DNA of 22,305 bases from Lachnospiraceae bacterium UBA3641 (GCA_002373875.1 DFKQ01000112.1:1-22305); one strand, 5' to 3'. Positions 5,827 to 14,736 are shown, counted from the stretch's first letter. Notes: generated from the sequence alone by a model not told the origin. Made by a program: numbers and translations.

Positions 5827-8800
5827 TTCGAATCACCCTCCTCCTTGTTCTGTAATGCCTTATCTTTTATTTCCTGTTCCTGGATCTTCTTATCTTCTTC
5901 AACCCTTCTTGCCAGTTCCTTCTGGGCCTCCGCGTCCGCATTCTGAATCTCGGCCCGCTTTTTAGCATATATCTTCTCAAGATCTATGATGCCCTTATCG
6001 ATAAGACGGAAGAAGGCATCAAGAGCATCGGGGTCAAACTGGGTTCCCCGTCCTCTCTTCATCTCGGTCAAAACGTAATCCGTATCCATGTGATTGCGGT
6101 AAACACGGTTGGAGGTCATGGCATCGAAGGTGTCCGCAACACTTATTATTCTGGCAAAGAGAGGTATCTCTTCACCCTTAAGGCCGTCGGGGTAGCCCTT
6201 GCCGTCGTAGCGTTCATGATGATATTTCGTTCCCTCCTCAACATGCTCCACAAGGGTGAAATCCTTAAGGATCTCGGCACCTCTTGTAACATGGGACTTC
6301 ATTTTCTCATATTCCTCGTCCGTAAGCCTTCCCACCTTGTTAAGAACACTGTCGGGAACACCTATCTTACCTATATCATGCATCTTGGCGGCGTTGCGGA
6401 GGTTGGAGAGCTGCTTCCTCTTATGGCGGCCCTTGAAGCAGTTCATCTCCTGGGCTATAAGCACCGAATATTCGGCAACCCTCTGGGAATGCTCATGGGT
6501 CCTTACATCCTTGGCATCGACGGCGTTGGCGATAGCCATCACCGTTTCGTTGGCCATGTTAAGCTTTATTTCCTGCTGGTTGAGCTGCCTCTGTACCACG
6601 AGCCATGTGACCCATATGATAAAGAGAGAGAGCATGAGCAGTATGTAGGTAAAGAATCCGGGCTGTTCATACAGCTCCCCGACCTTGATAAGGTCGAACT
6701 TACGCTCCTCCAGCACCTTCTCGCCGGCGCTGTCGAAAATGGCCAGATGGAAGGTATAATCACCTGCCGGCAGATTGACATAGATGATATTGTTAAGGCT
6801 GTTCTGGGGAAGGATGGTCCACTGGGTGTCATAGCCCTCCAGATAATAGCCTACGTTTGGCTCCTGAATGGTGTAATTGAGGATCTCGGGGTCCAGCTCG
6901 ATACGGTTGACTCCCCGGCCGACTTCAATGGCCCCCTGCCTTGCAATGGGCTGCTGGACACCGTCAAGCCTGATAGAAGCCAGCTGCATCCTGTATGAGC
7001 GGACATCACTGTTGTATTTGTCAACGTCTATGATATAAACACCGGTATCGCAGGGAAGGAACAGCTCCCCGTTTCCGTTATAGTAGTTCCAGGAATTGGC
7101 AGTAAGGGAGGTTCCGAGTCCCCGTCTGGCGTCAAGAAGCTCCCAGGCCATCTCACCACCTTCTACCAGTTCATCCCGTCCCACCACGTATATGCCGGCA
7201 CTGGACATTACAAAAAGAGTATCCTCGTCCTTGACCCAGATATCATAATTGTTGAAGTAAGGGAACTTATCCAGTACCCGCACTGAGCCGTCCGGCTCAA
7301 GATAACACAGGCTGTTGCTGGTGACCAGAAATACACCCTCGGATTTGGGGTCCTTAACGGTCCTTAGTATGACTCCGCTGCTAAGGCCATCCTCACGGGT
7401 GATCATGTCGGTAACCTCACCATCCTTCAGGATGGCGATACCGTCACCGTCGGTTCCCGCCAGAATGGTTCCGTCTGACAGCTCGGTTATGGTAAGGATC
7501 ATTGAATTAATAAGACCGTCCTCATTGCGGATGGTTCTGCTTATCTTATGGTCCTTTATATAGCTTATCCCGGTATCTCCGGCTGCCAGAATGGTTCCGT
7601 CCTTAAGACCCGTTACGATCCTTGCCCGGTTTCCGAAGCTGCCGTTCTCACCGTTATATTCCCAGATCTCACCGTCTTTCGAATATTCTATAAGCCCGTT
7701 TCCGTAAGTACATACCCATAAATGGTCATCATCATCCACATACATGCACCGGATACGCTTGCCGTCAAGGGCTTTTGTCATTTCATTCTCAATATTATTG
7801 CGGCAGGCCTTATCAACCACATTCAGTCCCTTGTCCGTGCCGATGTAATAGCAGTCCTGCCAGAAGACGATTGAGTTAACCACCAGCCGCTTCATGCCTA
7901 TGGAACCGTAAACATCCTTAAAGGGTGATTTGGCCAGACGAAGGAGACCCAGCCTTGATGAAGTGAACCAGAGATTACCCTGATAGTCATGGAGCATATT
8001 GTCAATGGAATTGTTGAAATCATTGGTATTTAAGCTGTGATAGCCACGGTTGTCTATGTAGGATATGCCGCTGTCGGCAGAAACGAACAGAGTACCGTCA
8101 TCAAGATAATTCAGGTTGTTGATGCTTGATATACCCTTACAGGTTATCACGCCATCTTCCTTAAAATCATCAGCCGAAACATCATAGCTGTATATATGGT
8201 CGGCGGAGGTTCCCACCATAAGCATTCCCTCCGGAGAAAAGGCACAGCAGTTAAACAGTTCCTCCTTGCCGGGAAGCTTAAGAGAGGACAGGATATTTCC
8301 GTTCTTCATAAGGAAGAGGCGGCCATCGGAGGTGACCGTTGCCACATGACCGTTCTCATCCGCACTAATGCTGTCGGCATAGTTTACGGCTTCGAGGGTG
8401 CCCGATGGCTTAAGGCCGTTGTTCATCATAAGGACCTGCATGCTGCCGGTTGTGCCGACATAGTAATAACCATCCGATGAATGGATGATGCATCTTACGG
8501 AATTGGAGGGAAGACCGCTTGCCTGGTCAAGTACATTTACCACCTTCTCGCGGATCACGATGGACAGGCCGTTGTCATTGGTTCCGATCCACAGGCGGCC
8601 TTCCGGATCCACATACAGGCAGTTGACATTCCGCACGGATTCATAATTATCCACCCATCGGAATTCCCGGCCGTTATAACGGTACAGGCCGGCATATGTT
8701 CCTATCCAGAGGACACCGTCATTGGTCTGGGCGATATCATTGGCCTCACCGCAGGGCAGACCGTTGTTGCTGCTGTAAACACTCTGGACATAATCGTTAT

Positions 8801-9470
8801 AATCGGGAGTTTCGGTCGTTGCCGCCTTGACCGGCGAAGAGAATGCCGGAATTATGATAAGGGCAAGGAGAATTATGTAAGCTGCCTTATCCGCGGATGA
8901 GGAAGCCTTATCCTTCCCGGAGCCCTTGCCGCCAGAAGGGTGTCTCAGGCGGATGAACAGATACACGCTGGCAACGGTAAGCACCTTATCGGCAAATTCG
9001 ATAAGAAGCTGCCCAAGTATGCTGCATACAACAGGTGCTATTCCCTTATCCAGCAGGTAATCTATCACACCGTCGCCCCATTTGTTTCCGGTATAACCCT
9101 TATCGAGGATAATGTTGACCGGTACCGAAACCACAAGGGTTGTAAGCACGGCCAGTGACGCAGTCATCATAAAACCGTAGAATCTCTCCAGCCATTTCCT
9201 GCGGGCTGCGATACCTATTATGATGCCCAGTGCTATACTGGTTACGGAATAGGCGGCCGAAAGACGGTTTATCACACAATAGGCAAGATTACCCGTTACC
9301 CCAACCATGGCACCGCATACGGGTCCCGCAACATATGCACACAGCGCGGTTCCGAAGGAATCCGCCCAGAGGGGAAGCTCAAGCCATACCGTAAGCAGCT
9401 TGCCTCCCACATTCATGCATACACATAAGGCAATAAAGGCCACGATCTTCCCGATTTTCCAGTCTTTCAT
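5823..9470 (-). CDS. Membrane propeller sensor with HD-GYP cyclic-di-GMP phosphodiesterase domain
   Basis: The protein has 1215 residues. Domains in order: residues 1-180, about five helices resembling an ECF-transporter S-component (FGTALCAYVAGPVCGAMVG); 197-217, a further hydrophobic run ending SSPVKA like a signal peptide; 233-850, repeated propeller motifs of the two-component-regulator type (such as GVLWIGTYAGLYRYNG); 865-925, a Y_Y_Y domain; 938-957, a membrane helix; about 985-1165, an HD-GYP domain with HD at 1031-1032, HDIGKIG and GYP at 1092-1094; then a charged coiled-coil tail. HD-GYP enzymes hydrolyse cyclic-di-GMP, and all visible catalytic motifs are present. The propeller should lie outside and the HD-GYP inside. 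The GGAGGA ribosome site before ATG 9470 supports the start. Expression is likely from the promoter at 9503-9531. The BMP lipoprotein is co-transcribed. Confidence 0.9.
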   Translation of the reverse strand: MKDWKIGKIVAFIALCVCMNVGGKLLTVWLELPLWADSFGTALCAYVAGPVCGAMVGVTGNLAYCVINRLSAAYSVTSIALGIIIGIAARRKWLERFYGFMMTASLAVLTTLVVSVPVNIILDKGYTGNKWGDGVIDYLLDKGIAPVVCSILGQLLIEFADKVLTVASVYLFIRLRHPSGGKGSGKDKASSSADKAAYIILLALIIIPAFSSPVKAATTETPDYNDYVQSVYSSNNGLPCGEANDIAQTNDGVLWIGTYAGLYRYNGREFRWVDNYESVRNVNCLYVDPEGRLWIGTNDNGLSIVIREKVVNVLDQASGLPSNSVRCIIHSSDGYYYVGTTGSMQVLMMNNGLKPSGTLEAVNYADSISADENGHVATVTSDGRLFLMKNGNILSSLKLPGKEELFNCCAFSPEGMLMVGTSADHIYSYDVSADDFKEDGVITCKGISSINNLNYLDDGTLFVSADSGISYIDNRGYHSLNTNDFNNSIDNMLHDYQGNLWFTSSRLGLLRLAKSPFKDVYGSIGMKRLVVNSIVFWQDCYYIGTDKGLNVVDKACRNNIENEMTKALDGKRIRCMYVDDDDHLWVCTYGNGLIEYSKDGEIWEYNGENGSFGNRARIVTGLKDGTILAAGDTGISYIKDHKISRTIRNEDGLINSMILTITELSDGTILAGTDGDGIAILKDGEVTDMITREDGLSSGVILRTVKDPKSEGVFLVTSNSLCYLEPDGSVRVLDKFPYFNNYDIWVKDEDTLFVMSSAGIYVVGRDELVEGGEMAWELLDARRGLGTSLTANSWNYYNGNGELFLPCDTGVYIIDVDKYNSDVRSYRMQLASIRLDGVQQPIARQGAIEVGRGVNRIELDPEILNYTIQEPNVGYYLEGYDTQWTILPQNSLNNIIYVNLPAGDYTFHLAIFDSAGEKVLEERKFDLIKVGELYEQPGFFTYILLMLSLFIIWVTWLVVQRQLNQQEIKLNMANETVMAIANAVDAKDVRTHEHSQRVAEYSVLIAQEMNCFKGRHKRKQLSNLRNAAKMHDIGKIGVPDSVLNKVGRLTDEEYEKMKSHVTRGAEILKDFTLVEHVEEGTKYHHERYDGKGYPDGLKGEEIPLFARIISVADTFDAMTSNRVYRNHMDTDYVLTEMKRGRGTQFDPDALDAFFRLIDKGIIDLEKIYAKKRAEIQNADAEAQKELARRVEEDKKIQEQEIKDKALQNKEEGDSK

Positions 9471-9502
9471 TATTTTTATATCCTCCTGTTTGTAACATTA
9501 CA

Positions 9503-9531
9503 ATTATAACAAGCGTCTGCCATCCTGTAAA
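9503..9531 (-). promoter_or_regulatory. Promoter of the HD-GYP/BMP operon
   Basis: Read on the minus strand: -35 TTTACA (9531-9526), 17-base spacer, -10 TATAAT (9508-9503) preceded by TGT, making an extended -10. It lies about 30 bases before the start codon, with AGGAGG between them. Confidence 0.75.
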
Positions 9532-9566
9532 TTGTCAAATCCAAAGGCCCAATTTTACCCTGCTTA

Positions 9567-9575
9567 TGGTATAAT
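9567..9575 (+). promoter_or_regulatory. Promoter of the FHA-GGDEF/recJ operon
   Basis: TGGTATAAT is a strong extended -10; no good -35 is visible upstream, as is common with extended -10 sites. It stands back to back with the minus-strand promoter at 9503-9531. The resulting ~90-base leader (to 9675) shows no match to a cyclic-di-GMP riboswitch. Confidence 0.7.
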
Positions 9576-9674
9576 GTTTTATAATTATCCGAAACCGGGA
9601 AAAATTCGAAGCATTTTGAGCCTGTTCCGAATAGTCACCGATACTTTCAGAAAAACATGCAAAAGGGAAGAATA

Positions 9675-10598
9675 ATGGATGAATCAAGGTCGAAAACCAT
9701 ACTGAGTTTAGTTGAAACGGAAGAAGATGATAAAAGGCTGCGGCCTACTTTATTTGTCTGCTACGGACATTCGATATCAGAATACAGGCTTGAGGGGCGT
9801 CAGAGCATGGGACGGCCAACGGGTGATTTTGTGCCTGATATACCTATCCACGCCCGTTTTATTTCAAGGGATCACGGCTACTTTATCACTGAAGGTGATA
9901 AGACGACTTATGTTGCGTCCCGGACAACAAATTCCATAAGATACAGGGGTACGGATACATTACCTGACAGCAGGCTTACTCTTAAGGACGGAGATGAGCT
10001 TATTATCCCCTGGACGGATAAAGACGGTAAGGACAAGTCGGTCATACTCGTATACGCCCAGACCCGCACCAGGATAAATTTATGGAGAGAGCTTCAGAAG
10101 GCATCCCGCGACAGCCTGACCAACTTAAGCGACCGTGAATCCTTCACCGCATGGTGGAAACAGAACAGGGAGAAAAAGGATTACAGTGAAGCGGTTCTCT
10201 TTATTCTTGATGTGGATGATTTCAAGAGGCTTAATGATTCCGCAGGGCATAATGCAGGCGATGTGGCACTGTGTCTGATAGCGGGTGAGCTGAAAAACGC
10301 GGTAAGATACGAGAATCAGATATGCAGATGGGGCGGTGACGAATTCGTGGGAATAATTCCTGCCGGTGCGAAGGAAGCCTTACACAGACTAAATGATATA
10401 GGTAATGCGATCTGTGAAGCGACGGCTGCCGCAGGGGTTCCCGTAAGCGTCAGCATAGGTTACACTGACATACATTCGGTAGATAACAGCGAAAACGTTG
10501 AGGCGCTGATAGAGCTTGCCGATAAGGCCTTATACAGGGTTAAAACAAGCAGCAAAAACGGTATAGCGGCATATGATAAACACAATATCACCAATTGA
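9675..10598 (+). CDS. FHA-domain diguanylate cyclase (GGDEF)
   Basis: The product has 307 residues from ATG 9675. I prefer this start to the in-frame ATG at 9657 because AGGGAAG stands just before it and nothing like a ribosome site precedes 9657. The N-terminal part (about residues 25-120) is an FHA domain with conserved GR, SRDH and N positions; FHA domains bind phosphothreonine peptides. The C-terminal part is a GGDEF domain with ILDVDDFKRLND and the signature GGDEF at 220-224, so it should make cyclic-di-GMP from two GTP. The product-inhibition site RxxD is absent (RYEN at that place). There are no membrane helices, so it is cytosolic. The 3' end overlaps the recJ-like gene by 26 bases. 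An FHA input would place the enzyme under serine/threonine kinase control, but no kinase is visible here. Confidence 0.9.
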   Translation: MDESRSKTILSLVETEEDDKRLRPTLFVCYGHSISEYRLEGRQSMGRPTGDFVPDIPIHARFISRDHGYFITEGDKTTYVASRTTNSIRYRGTDTLPDSRLTLKDGDELIIPWTDKDGKDKSVILVYAQTRTRINLWRELQKASRDSLTNLSDRESFTAWWKQNREKKDYSEAVLFILDVDDFKRLNDSAGHNAGDVALCLIAGELKNAVRYENQICRWGGDEFVGIIPAGAKEALHRLNDIGNAICEATAAAGVPVSVSIGYTDIHSVDNSENVEALIELADKALYRVKTSSKNGIAAYDKHNITN

Positions 10599-12336
10599 GA
10601 GTGAAATACTTAAAAAAAGAGGCTTTACGGACACGGAGGAAATGCTCGGGTTTCTTAACATGACACCTGAAATGTTACCTGAATTCAGTTCCCTTGCGGA
10701 TGGCGGCAGGGTACTTGAAGGGATCAGCCGTGCTGTGGATACGGGATTACACATTACCATTTACGGTGATTATGATGCGGATGGAGTCATGGCCATGACG
10801 ATCCTGTATAAGGGCCTTGTAAAGCTTGCTCCGGACAGGGTCAACTGGTTTGCAAATGACAGGTTCAGGGACGGGTATTCCATAACCGAAGACAGTCTCT
10901 CCCATCTGCTTGCAAGTTATCCAAAAACGCAGGTGATCCTTACCTGTGATAACGGTATCGGGGCGGTAGAGGCATGGGATGCAGCCATAAAAAAGGGAAT
11001 AAGTGTATTTGTCACGGATCATCATGAACAGGGAGCCGACAGGATACCGGATTCTTCGGTCCCTGCCGTATGCGAGAAAAGCGTAAGGCAGAAGGAGACC
11101 TATGCTGCCGGAGGATGTGAAGCGGAAGGCTTTTGCGGCGCCGAGCTTGCAAGACGTCTTATAGTGCAGTTATATGAGATGAGGGGCATTTCGGCCGTAA
11201 ACAGGGACCTGCTCGACAGCTTTAAGGCCTATGCCGGCGTAGCAACGATAACTGACGTTATCCAACTGAATGCAAGTAATCACTGTATTGCCCGCGCGGC
11301 AGTGGACCATATAAGACATGATACCGGCTTCTGGAAGATATTCCATGAGAATATAACCGGCGGGAAGGTTCCGCAGTCAAGGACCGACGGTGATACATTC
11401 GGCTTCTATTACGGGCCCTCGATTAATGCCTGCAGCAGGGTGGATGGTAATGTTGAATTGCCGATGAGAGTGTTCCTGTCGGATGAGAAGGACCCCGAAC
11501 TTCCCGATATGATCAGGCGGATGGCCGGAATAAATGAGACCAGGAAGGCATTAACGGAAGAGGATGCACGAAAATGCGAACGGATAATAAAATCCGGGGG
11601 CTACGCTGACGCTCCATTCATCCTTATTGCGGATGAGGATCTGAAGGAGGGTATAAACGGCCTTACAGCAGGAAGGATCAAGGAGGATTACGGTGTTCCC
11701 GCCGTTGTCCTCGGAGGCTGCGGCAAGCCCGGGATATATAAAGGCTCGGCAAGGTCCACAGACGGCATCAATATCTTCGAAAAGCTTACGGAGTGCGCGG
11801 ACCTTCTTGAGGCATTCGGCGGGCATCCCAAGGCTGCGGGCTTAAGCATAAGGGCTGAGAATATTGAGGAATTCAGAAGACGGATGACGGACAGCATTGC
11901 AAAAGATTATGTACGGGAGGAAATGAGCGCCGATGACGGTGATTTCGTCCTTGCCCCTTCGAAGTTTACCGAATCCAACATAAACAAACTGAATGATGCA
12001 CTTGACAGGCTCCTTCCCTTTGGGGAGGGGTTTGCCAAACCCATGTTTTTTATTGAAGAGGAAGTGGATCCGTACAGAGGTATCATGTACATGAACGACG
12101 GAGTCCATGCTAAGTTGCGTCTGGCGGTGCGTTCGGCAGACAAGAGGGAAATAGTTGTGCTTTTGTGGAACAGGGGGCAGTACATCAGGGAGATCGAGGA
12201 TAAAGAGGGAGATCAGCCATTGGTGATCCGGGGATTTGTGCATCCGCCGGAAATAAACAGGTATAATAATAACGTGAGTTTTCAAATGAAGTCCGGCAAA
12301 ACCGAGTGTTTGAGGAGAAGCGACGGCAAGGGATAA
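10573..12336 (+). CDS. recJ: RecJ-type single-stranded-DNA exonuclease
   Basis: The protein has 587 residues, near the usual RecJ length. DHH-phosphoesterase motifs are complete: GDYDADG at 65-71, CDNGIG around 123-128, and TDHHE with DHH at 149-151. The DHHA1 motif GGHPKAAG is at 416-423, and a C-terminal OB-like region follows. RecJ degrades single-stranded DNA 5' to 3' with Mg or Mn in recombination and mismatch or base-excision repair. The N-terminal ILKKRGFTDTEEMLGFLN region is also RecJ-like, which supports the ATG at 10573 even though it overlaps the previous gene by 26 bases. No clear Shine-Dalgarno sequence is seen, so translational coupling is likely. Clostridia often carry more than one RecJ-like gene, so this may be a paralog of the housekeeping one. 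Confidence 0.88.
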   Translation: MINTISPIESEILKKRGFTDTEEMLGFLNMTPEMLPEFSSLADGGRVLEGISRAVDTGLHITIYGDYDADGVMAMTILYKGLVKLAPDRVNWFANDRFRDGYSITEDSLSHLLASYPKTQVILTCDNGIGAVEAWDAAIKKGISVFVTDHHEQGADRIPDSSVPAVCEKSVRQKETYAAGGCEAEGFCGAELARRLIVQLYEMRGISAVNRDLLDSFKAYAGVATITDVIQLNASNHCIARAAVDHIRHDTGFWKIFHENITGGKVPQSRTDGDTFGFYYGPSINACSRVDGNVELPMRVFLSDEKDPELPDMIRRMAGINETRKALTEEDARKCERIIKSGGYADAPFILIADEDLKEGINGLTAGRIKEDYGVPAVVLGGCGKPGIYKGSARSTDGINIFEKLTECADLLEAFGGHPKAAGLSIRAENIEEFRRRMTDSIAKDYVREEMSADDGDFVLAPSKFTESNINKLNDALDRLLPFGEGFAKPMFFIEEEVDPYRGIMYMNDGVHAKLRLAVRSADKREIVVLLWNRGQYIREIEDKEGDQPLVIRGFVHPPEINRYNNNVSFQMKSGKTECLRRSDGKG

Positions 12337-12340
12337 ACAT

Positions 12341-13378
12341 ATGCAAAAGGATGAGATAATAATAACAAATGCTATAGTACATATTCTTGAGACAAGTGTG
12401 GGAATGCCCATACTGTCGGAATATCTGCTTGAGAGACATGAGGAACTAAATGACCTCTTAAGGGCCCATATTTACAGGGTGGCAACGGGCGATGACCTTA
12501 AGACCTGTGTGTTTCGCGAAGAAGAGGAGCCTGAGATGTACAGGCTCGTTAAGGATTTCAAGGAAGCCGAGATCGGGGGCGGCGGGGGAGACCTTGTAGG
12601 GTTCAGTAAGGAAGCGGCAGTCAGGCTTTATGATATCATGTACAAAAACCCTGCCATCCCGTCTGCCGATTTCTGTGTGGTAACCTTTAAGAGTGAGGGG
12701 AAGTCATATCTTGCCCTGCTTAAGATGAATTATAAGGACAGCTTCGTGCATATGACTCAGAATGCGGAGGACGGAAGCAATTATAATGCCATAATCATGC
12801 AGCATGCGACTCTGCCCGCATCAGGCAGTAAGCTTACAGAAGCGGTGATAATAGATCTTGAAGACCTGACGATAAGGATTACGGAGAAGAAATACGAGGT
12901 AAACGGCGTTAATACCAATTACCTGTCCGAGCTGTACCTTAACTGCCATGCGAGGATGTCCCAGAGGACCAGGATGAAGATCGTCGAGAAGGCCCTTGAC
13001 CAGATCAATAACAAGTATTTCGAGGATAATATAGAGAAGCAGCTTGAAACCAAAGCGGTTATAGAGACCCAGATACGTGAAGACGGCGCGATCAGGCCCG
13101 AAGTTATAGGAGAGAAGCTGTATGAGGAGTACCCTTCGGTTAAGGAAGAGTTCACGGAGAAGCTTGAGAAGTATAACATGGTTAAGGAGGAGGTCCGTCC
13201 TCAGAACGAGATGACCGTCAGGAAATACCATAAGCAGTATCTTAAAACGGATACCGGGATCGAGATCAATATCCCCATGGATGAATATAATAATAACGAC
13301 AGTGTGGAATTTATCACCAATGCCGACGGGACCATATCCATAATGATCAAGAACATAAGCAGGCTCATGTCCAAATGA
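12341..13378 (+). CDS. Nucleoid-associated protein, NdpA (37-kDa) family
   Basis: The product has 345 residues and begins 4 bases after the recJ stop, with AAGGGATAA before the ATG. The opening IIITNAIVHILETSVGMP and the middle run ADFCVVTF, YLALLKMNYK, plus a conserved central part (NTNYLSELYLNCHARMS), match the NdpA/YejK family. Members bind the nucleoid in enterobacteria, but their molecular role is poorly known. There are no signal or membrane segments. Residues 83-87 are a run of glycines within an acidic stretch. Its place behind a RecJ-type exonuclease fits a DNA-maintenance role. A 14-bp hairpin and a partial repeat follow its stop. Confidence 0.85.
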   Translation: MQKDEIIITNAIVHILETSVGMPILSEYLLERHEELNDLLRAHIYRVATGDDLKTCVFREEEEPEMYRLVKDFKEAEIGGGGGDLVGFSKEAAVRLYDIMYKNPAIPSADFCVVTFKSEGKSYLALLKMNYKDSFVHMTQNAEDGSNYNAIIMQHATLPASGSKLTEAVIIDLEDLTIRITEKKYEVNGVNTNYLSELYLNCHARMSQRTRMKIVEKALDQINNKYFEDNIEKQLETKAVIETQIREDGAIRPEVIGEKLYEEYPSVKEEFTEKLEKYNMVKEEVRPQNEMTVRKYHKQYLKTDTGIEINIPMDEYNNNDSVEFITNADGTISIMIKNISRLMSK

Positions 13379-13405
13379 CCCCGTGGATTTCCTTAAGTTC
13401 CTTAT

Positions 13406-13442
13406 TATAATATCACATTAATCCGGGAAATGTGATATTATA
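13406..13442. terminator. Strong AT-rich hairpin after the ndpA-like gene
   Basis: TATAATATCACATT (13406-13419) pairs perfectly with AATGTGATATTATA (13429-13442) around a 9-base loop containing CCGGG. No T-run follows directly. The 3' arm shares its last 5 bases with the left hairpin of repeat copy D, so the two stems compete. Confidence 0.5.
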
Positions 13443-13488
13443 GTAAACGAAATAAATAATTTCGTTTACTATAATAAATTGATGCACA
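13438..13488. repeat. Three-hairpin repeat, copy D (left hairpin and linker only)
   Basis: The sequence is identical to copy B through the left hairpin (arms TATAGTAAACGAAAT/ATTTCGTTTACTATA) and the linker to GATGCACA. It then departs into unrelated sequence, so the central and right hairpins are missing. It lies in the promoter region of the GGDEF gene. Confidence 0.85.
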
Positions 13489-13489
13489 A

Positions 13490-13495
13490 TATAAT
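13490..13495 (+). promoter_or_regulatory. Candidate -10 box of the GGDEF/hybrid-kinase operon
   Basis: A perfect TATAAT stands just past the break-point of repeat copy D. A -35 would fall inside the repeat's left hairpin (TTTACT at 13465, spacing 19, weak). Transcription would start near 13502, leaving a leader consistent with the TTG start at 13559 rather than the ATG at 13508. Confidence 0.4.
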
Positions 13496-13558
13496 ATTGA
13501 TAGATGCATGACAGGGTTAAAGATCCTGATACGGAGGAAAAGAGGGAGATATAGTGCC

Positions 13559-14701
13559 TTGGGGAACGATTATGTGATCCTGTATATAGAGATTAATATA
13601 TTTGCCCTGGTACTTATCGGAATCATCCGGTATAAGACCAGGGGGCTTACCGAGATGGTGGCGCAGAAGAATTTTGCCATGTGCATTGATTCTCAGATGC
13701 TGTTTTATATTTCGGATACCCTGTACGTTATGATCAAATGCGGGGTATTGCCCCACAGCACCTTCTTTATCATGCTTACGAAGGAGCTTTACTTCTTTGC
13801 AACGGCCGTAATGTGCTTCTTCTGGTTTTTGTATTTCGAATACTTTCAGGATTCCCCCTTTGTCGAGAGCAGGAGAAGGATGCGCCTTTCATCCGCACTT
13901 GTATGGATAATGGTAGCGCTGCTTCTGATCAATCCCTTTAACGGTATGCTTTTCTATGTGGATGCTGACGGGATATACAGGCGGGGGCCCCTGTTCATCA
14001 TCCAGTATGTTCTCTCATATCTTTATATTTTTACCACGAGCTTCCGTGCATTGAAGGGTGTTTTCGACAAGGGCAAACAGTCTAAACGGGAAATGCTTAT
14101 CAGGCTGTCTGTTTTCCCGGTCCTGCCGGCCTGCGCGGGAATAGGGCAGTTTATTTATCCCCAGCTCCCCCTGGCATGCATGGTCATTTCATTGTCCACA
14201 CTGGTAATGTACCTGCAGTGGATCGAGCAGATGATATCCGTTGATCCGCTGACCAGGCTGAATAACAGGAAGCAGTTGGCCTACTACTACGAGCATACGG
14301 TTCAGAACATGGAAGATGATGCCGTATATCTGCTTATAATCGATGTTAACAAGTTTAAGAAGATAAATGATATGTACGGTCATATAGAAGGTGACGAAGC
14401 CCTTATGAGGGTTGCCGAGGCCCTGCGCAAGGGCTGTGCCAAGTATCCCTACCGGGCCAATATCGCAAGGTACGGCGGTGATGAATTCGTGATCTTAGTC
14501 AAGGCAGACAATGACGAAATGGTTGAAGAGCTTAAAGGCAGGATAAATAAGGAGCTCCGCATACTTAATGAAAAAGCCGGGGCACCCTATGAGCTTACCA
14601 TCAGCATCGGCGCCGCAAGGGTGGTCCATGATAAAGACATGCATGAGCTTATAAACAGGGCCGATAAGTTGATGTACAAGGAAAAGAACGGAGAGCCATA
14701 G
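13559..14701 (+). CDS. Seven-helix membrane diguanylate cyclase (GGDEF)
   Basis: The product has 380 residues from TTG 13559. This start is preferred because GAGGGAG lies 10 bases upstream, while the in-frame ATG at 13508 lacks any ribosome site, sits only a few bases past the likely transcription start, and would add a basic 17-residue leader. About seven hydrophobic segments fill residues 5-225, then a GGDEF domain follows with LLIIDVNKFKKINDMYGH and GGDEF at 306-310, so it should be catalytic. The RxxD inhibition site is missing. The enzyme makes cyclic-di-GMP at the membrane; the ligand of the helix bundle is unknown. It is the first gene of an operon with the FIST hybrid kinase (35 bases downstream) and a receiver protein. 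Confidence 0.87.
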   Translation: MGNDYVILYIEINIFALVLIGIIRYKTRGLTEMVAQKNFAMCIDSQMLFYISDTLYVMIKCGVLPHSTFFIMLTKELYFFATAVMCFFWFLYFEYFQDSPFVESRRRMRLSSALVWIMVALLLINPFNGMLFYVDADGIYRRGPLFIIQYVLSYLYIFTTSFRALKGVFDKGKQSKREMLIRLSVFPVLPACAGIGQFIYPQLPLACMVISLSTLVMYLQWIEQMISVDPLTRLNNRKQLAYYYEHTVQNMEDDAVYLLIIDVNKFKKINDMYGHIEGDEALMRVAEALRKGCAKYPYRANIARYGGDEFVILVKADNDEMVEELKGRINKELRILNEKAGAPYELTISIGAARVVHDKDMHELINRADKLMYKEKNGEP

Positions 14702-14736
14702 GACGGAGTCAGCGTCCGGGTCCAGAGGTAAGGTTT

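Noticed and set aside
6090..6998. 302-residue plus-strand frame
   Set aside because: It is antisense to the HD-GYP protein, whose domains are complete and unambiguous.
9532..9538. TTGACA on the minus strand as the -35 of the HD-GYP operon
   Set aside because: It is 24 bases from the TATAAT; TTTACA at 17 bases fits better.
9576..9674. Cyclic-di-GMP riboswitch before the FHA-GGDEF gene
   Set aside because: The leader lacks the conserved core of either riboswitch class, and the space is too short once the ribosome site is excluded.
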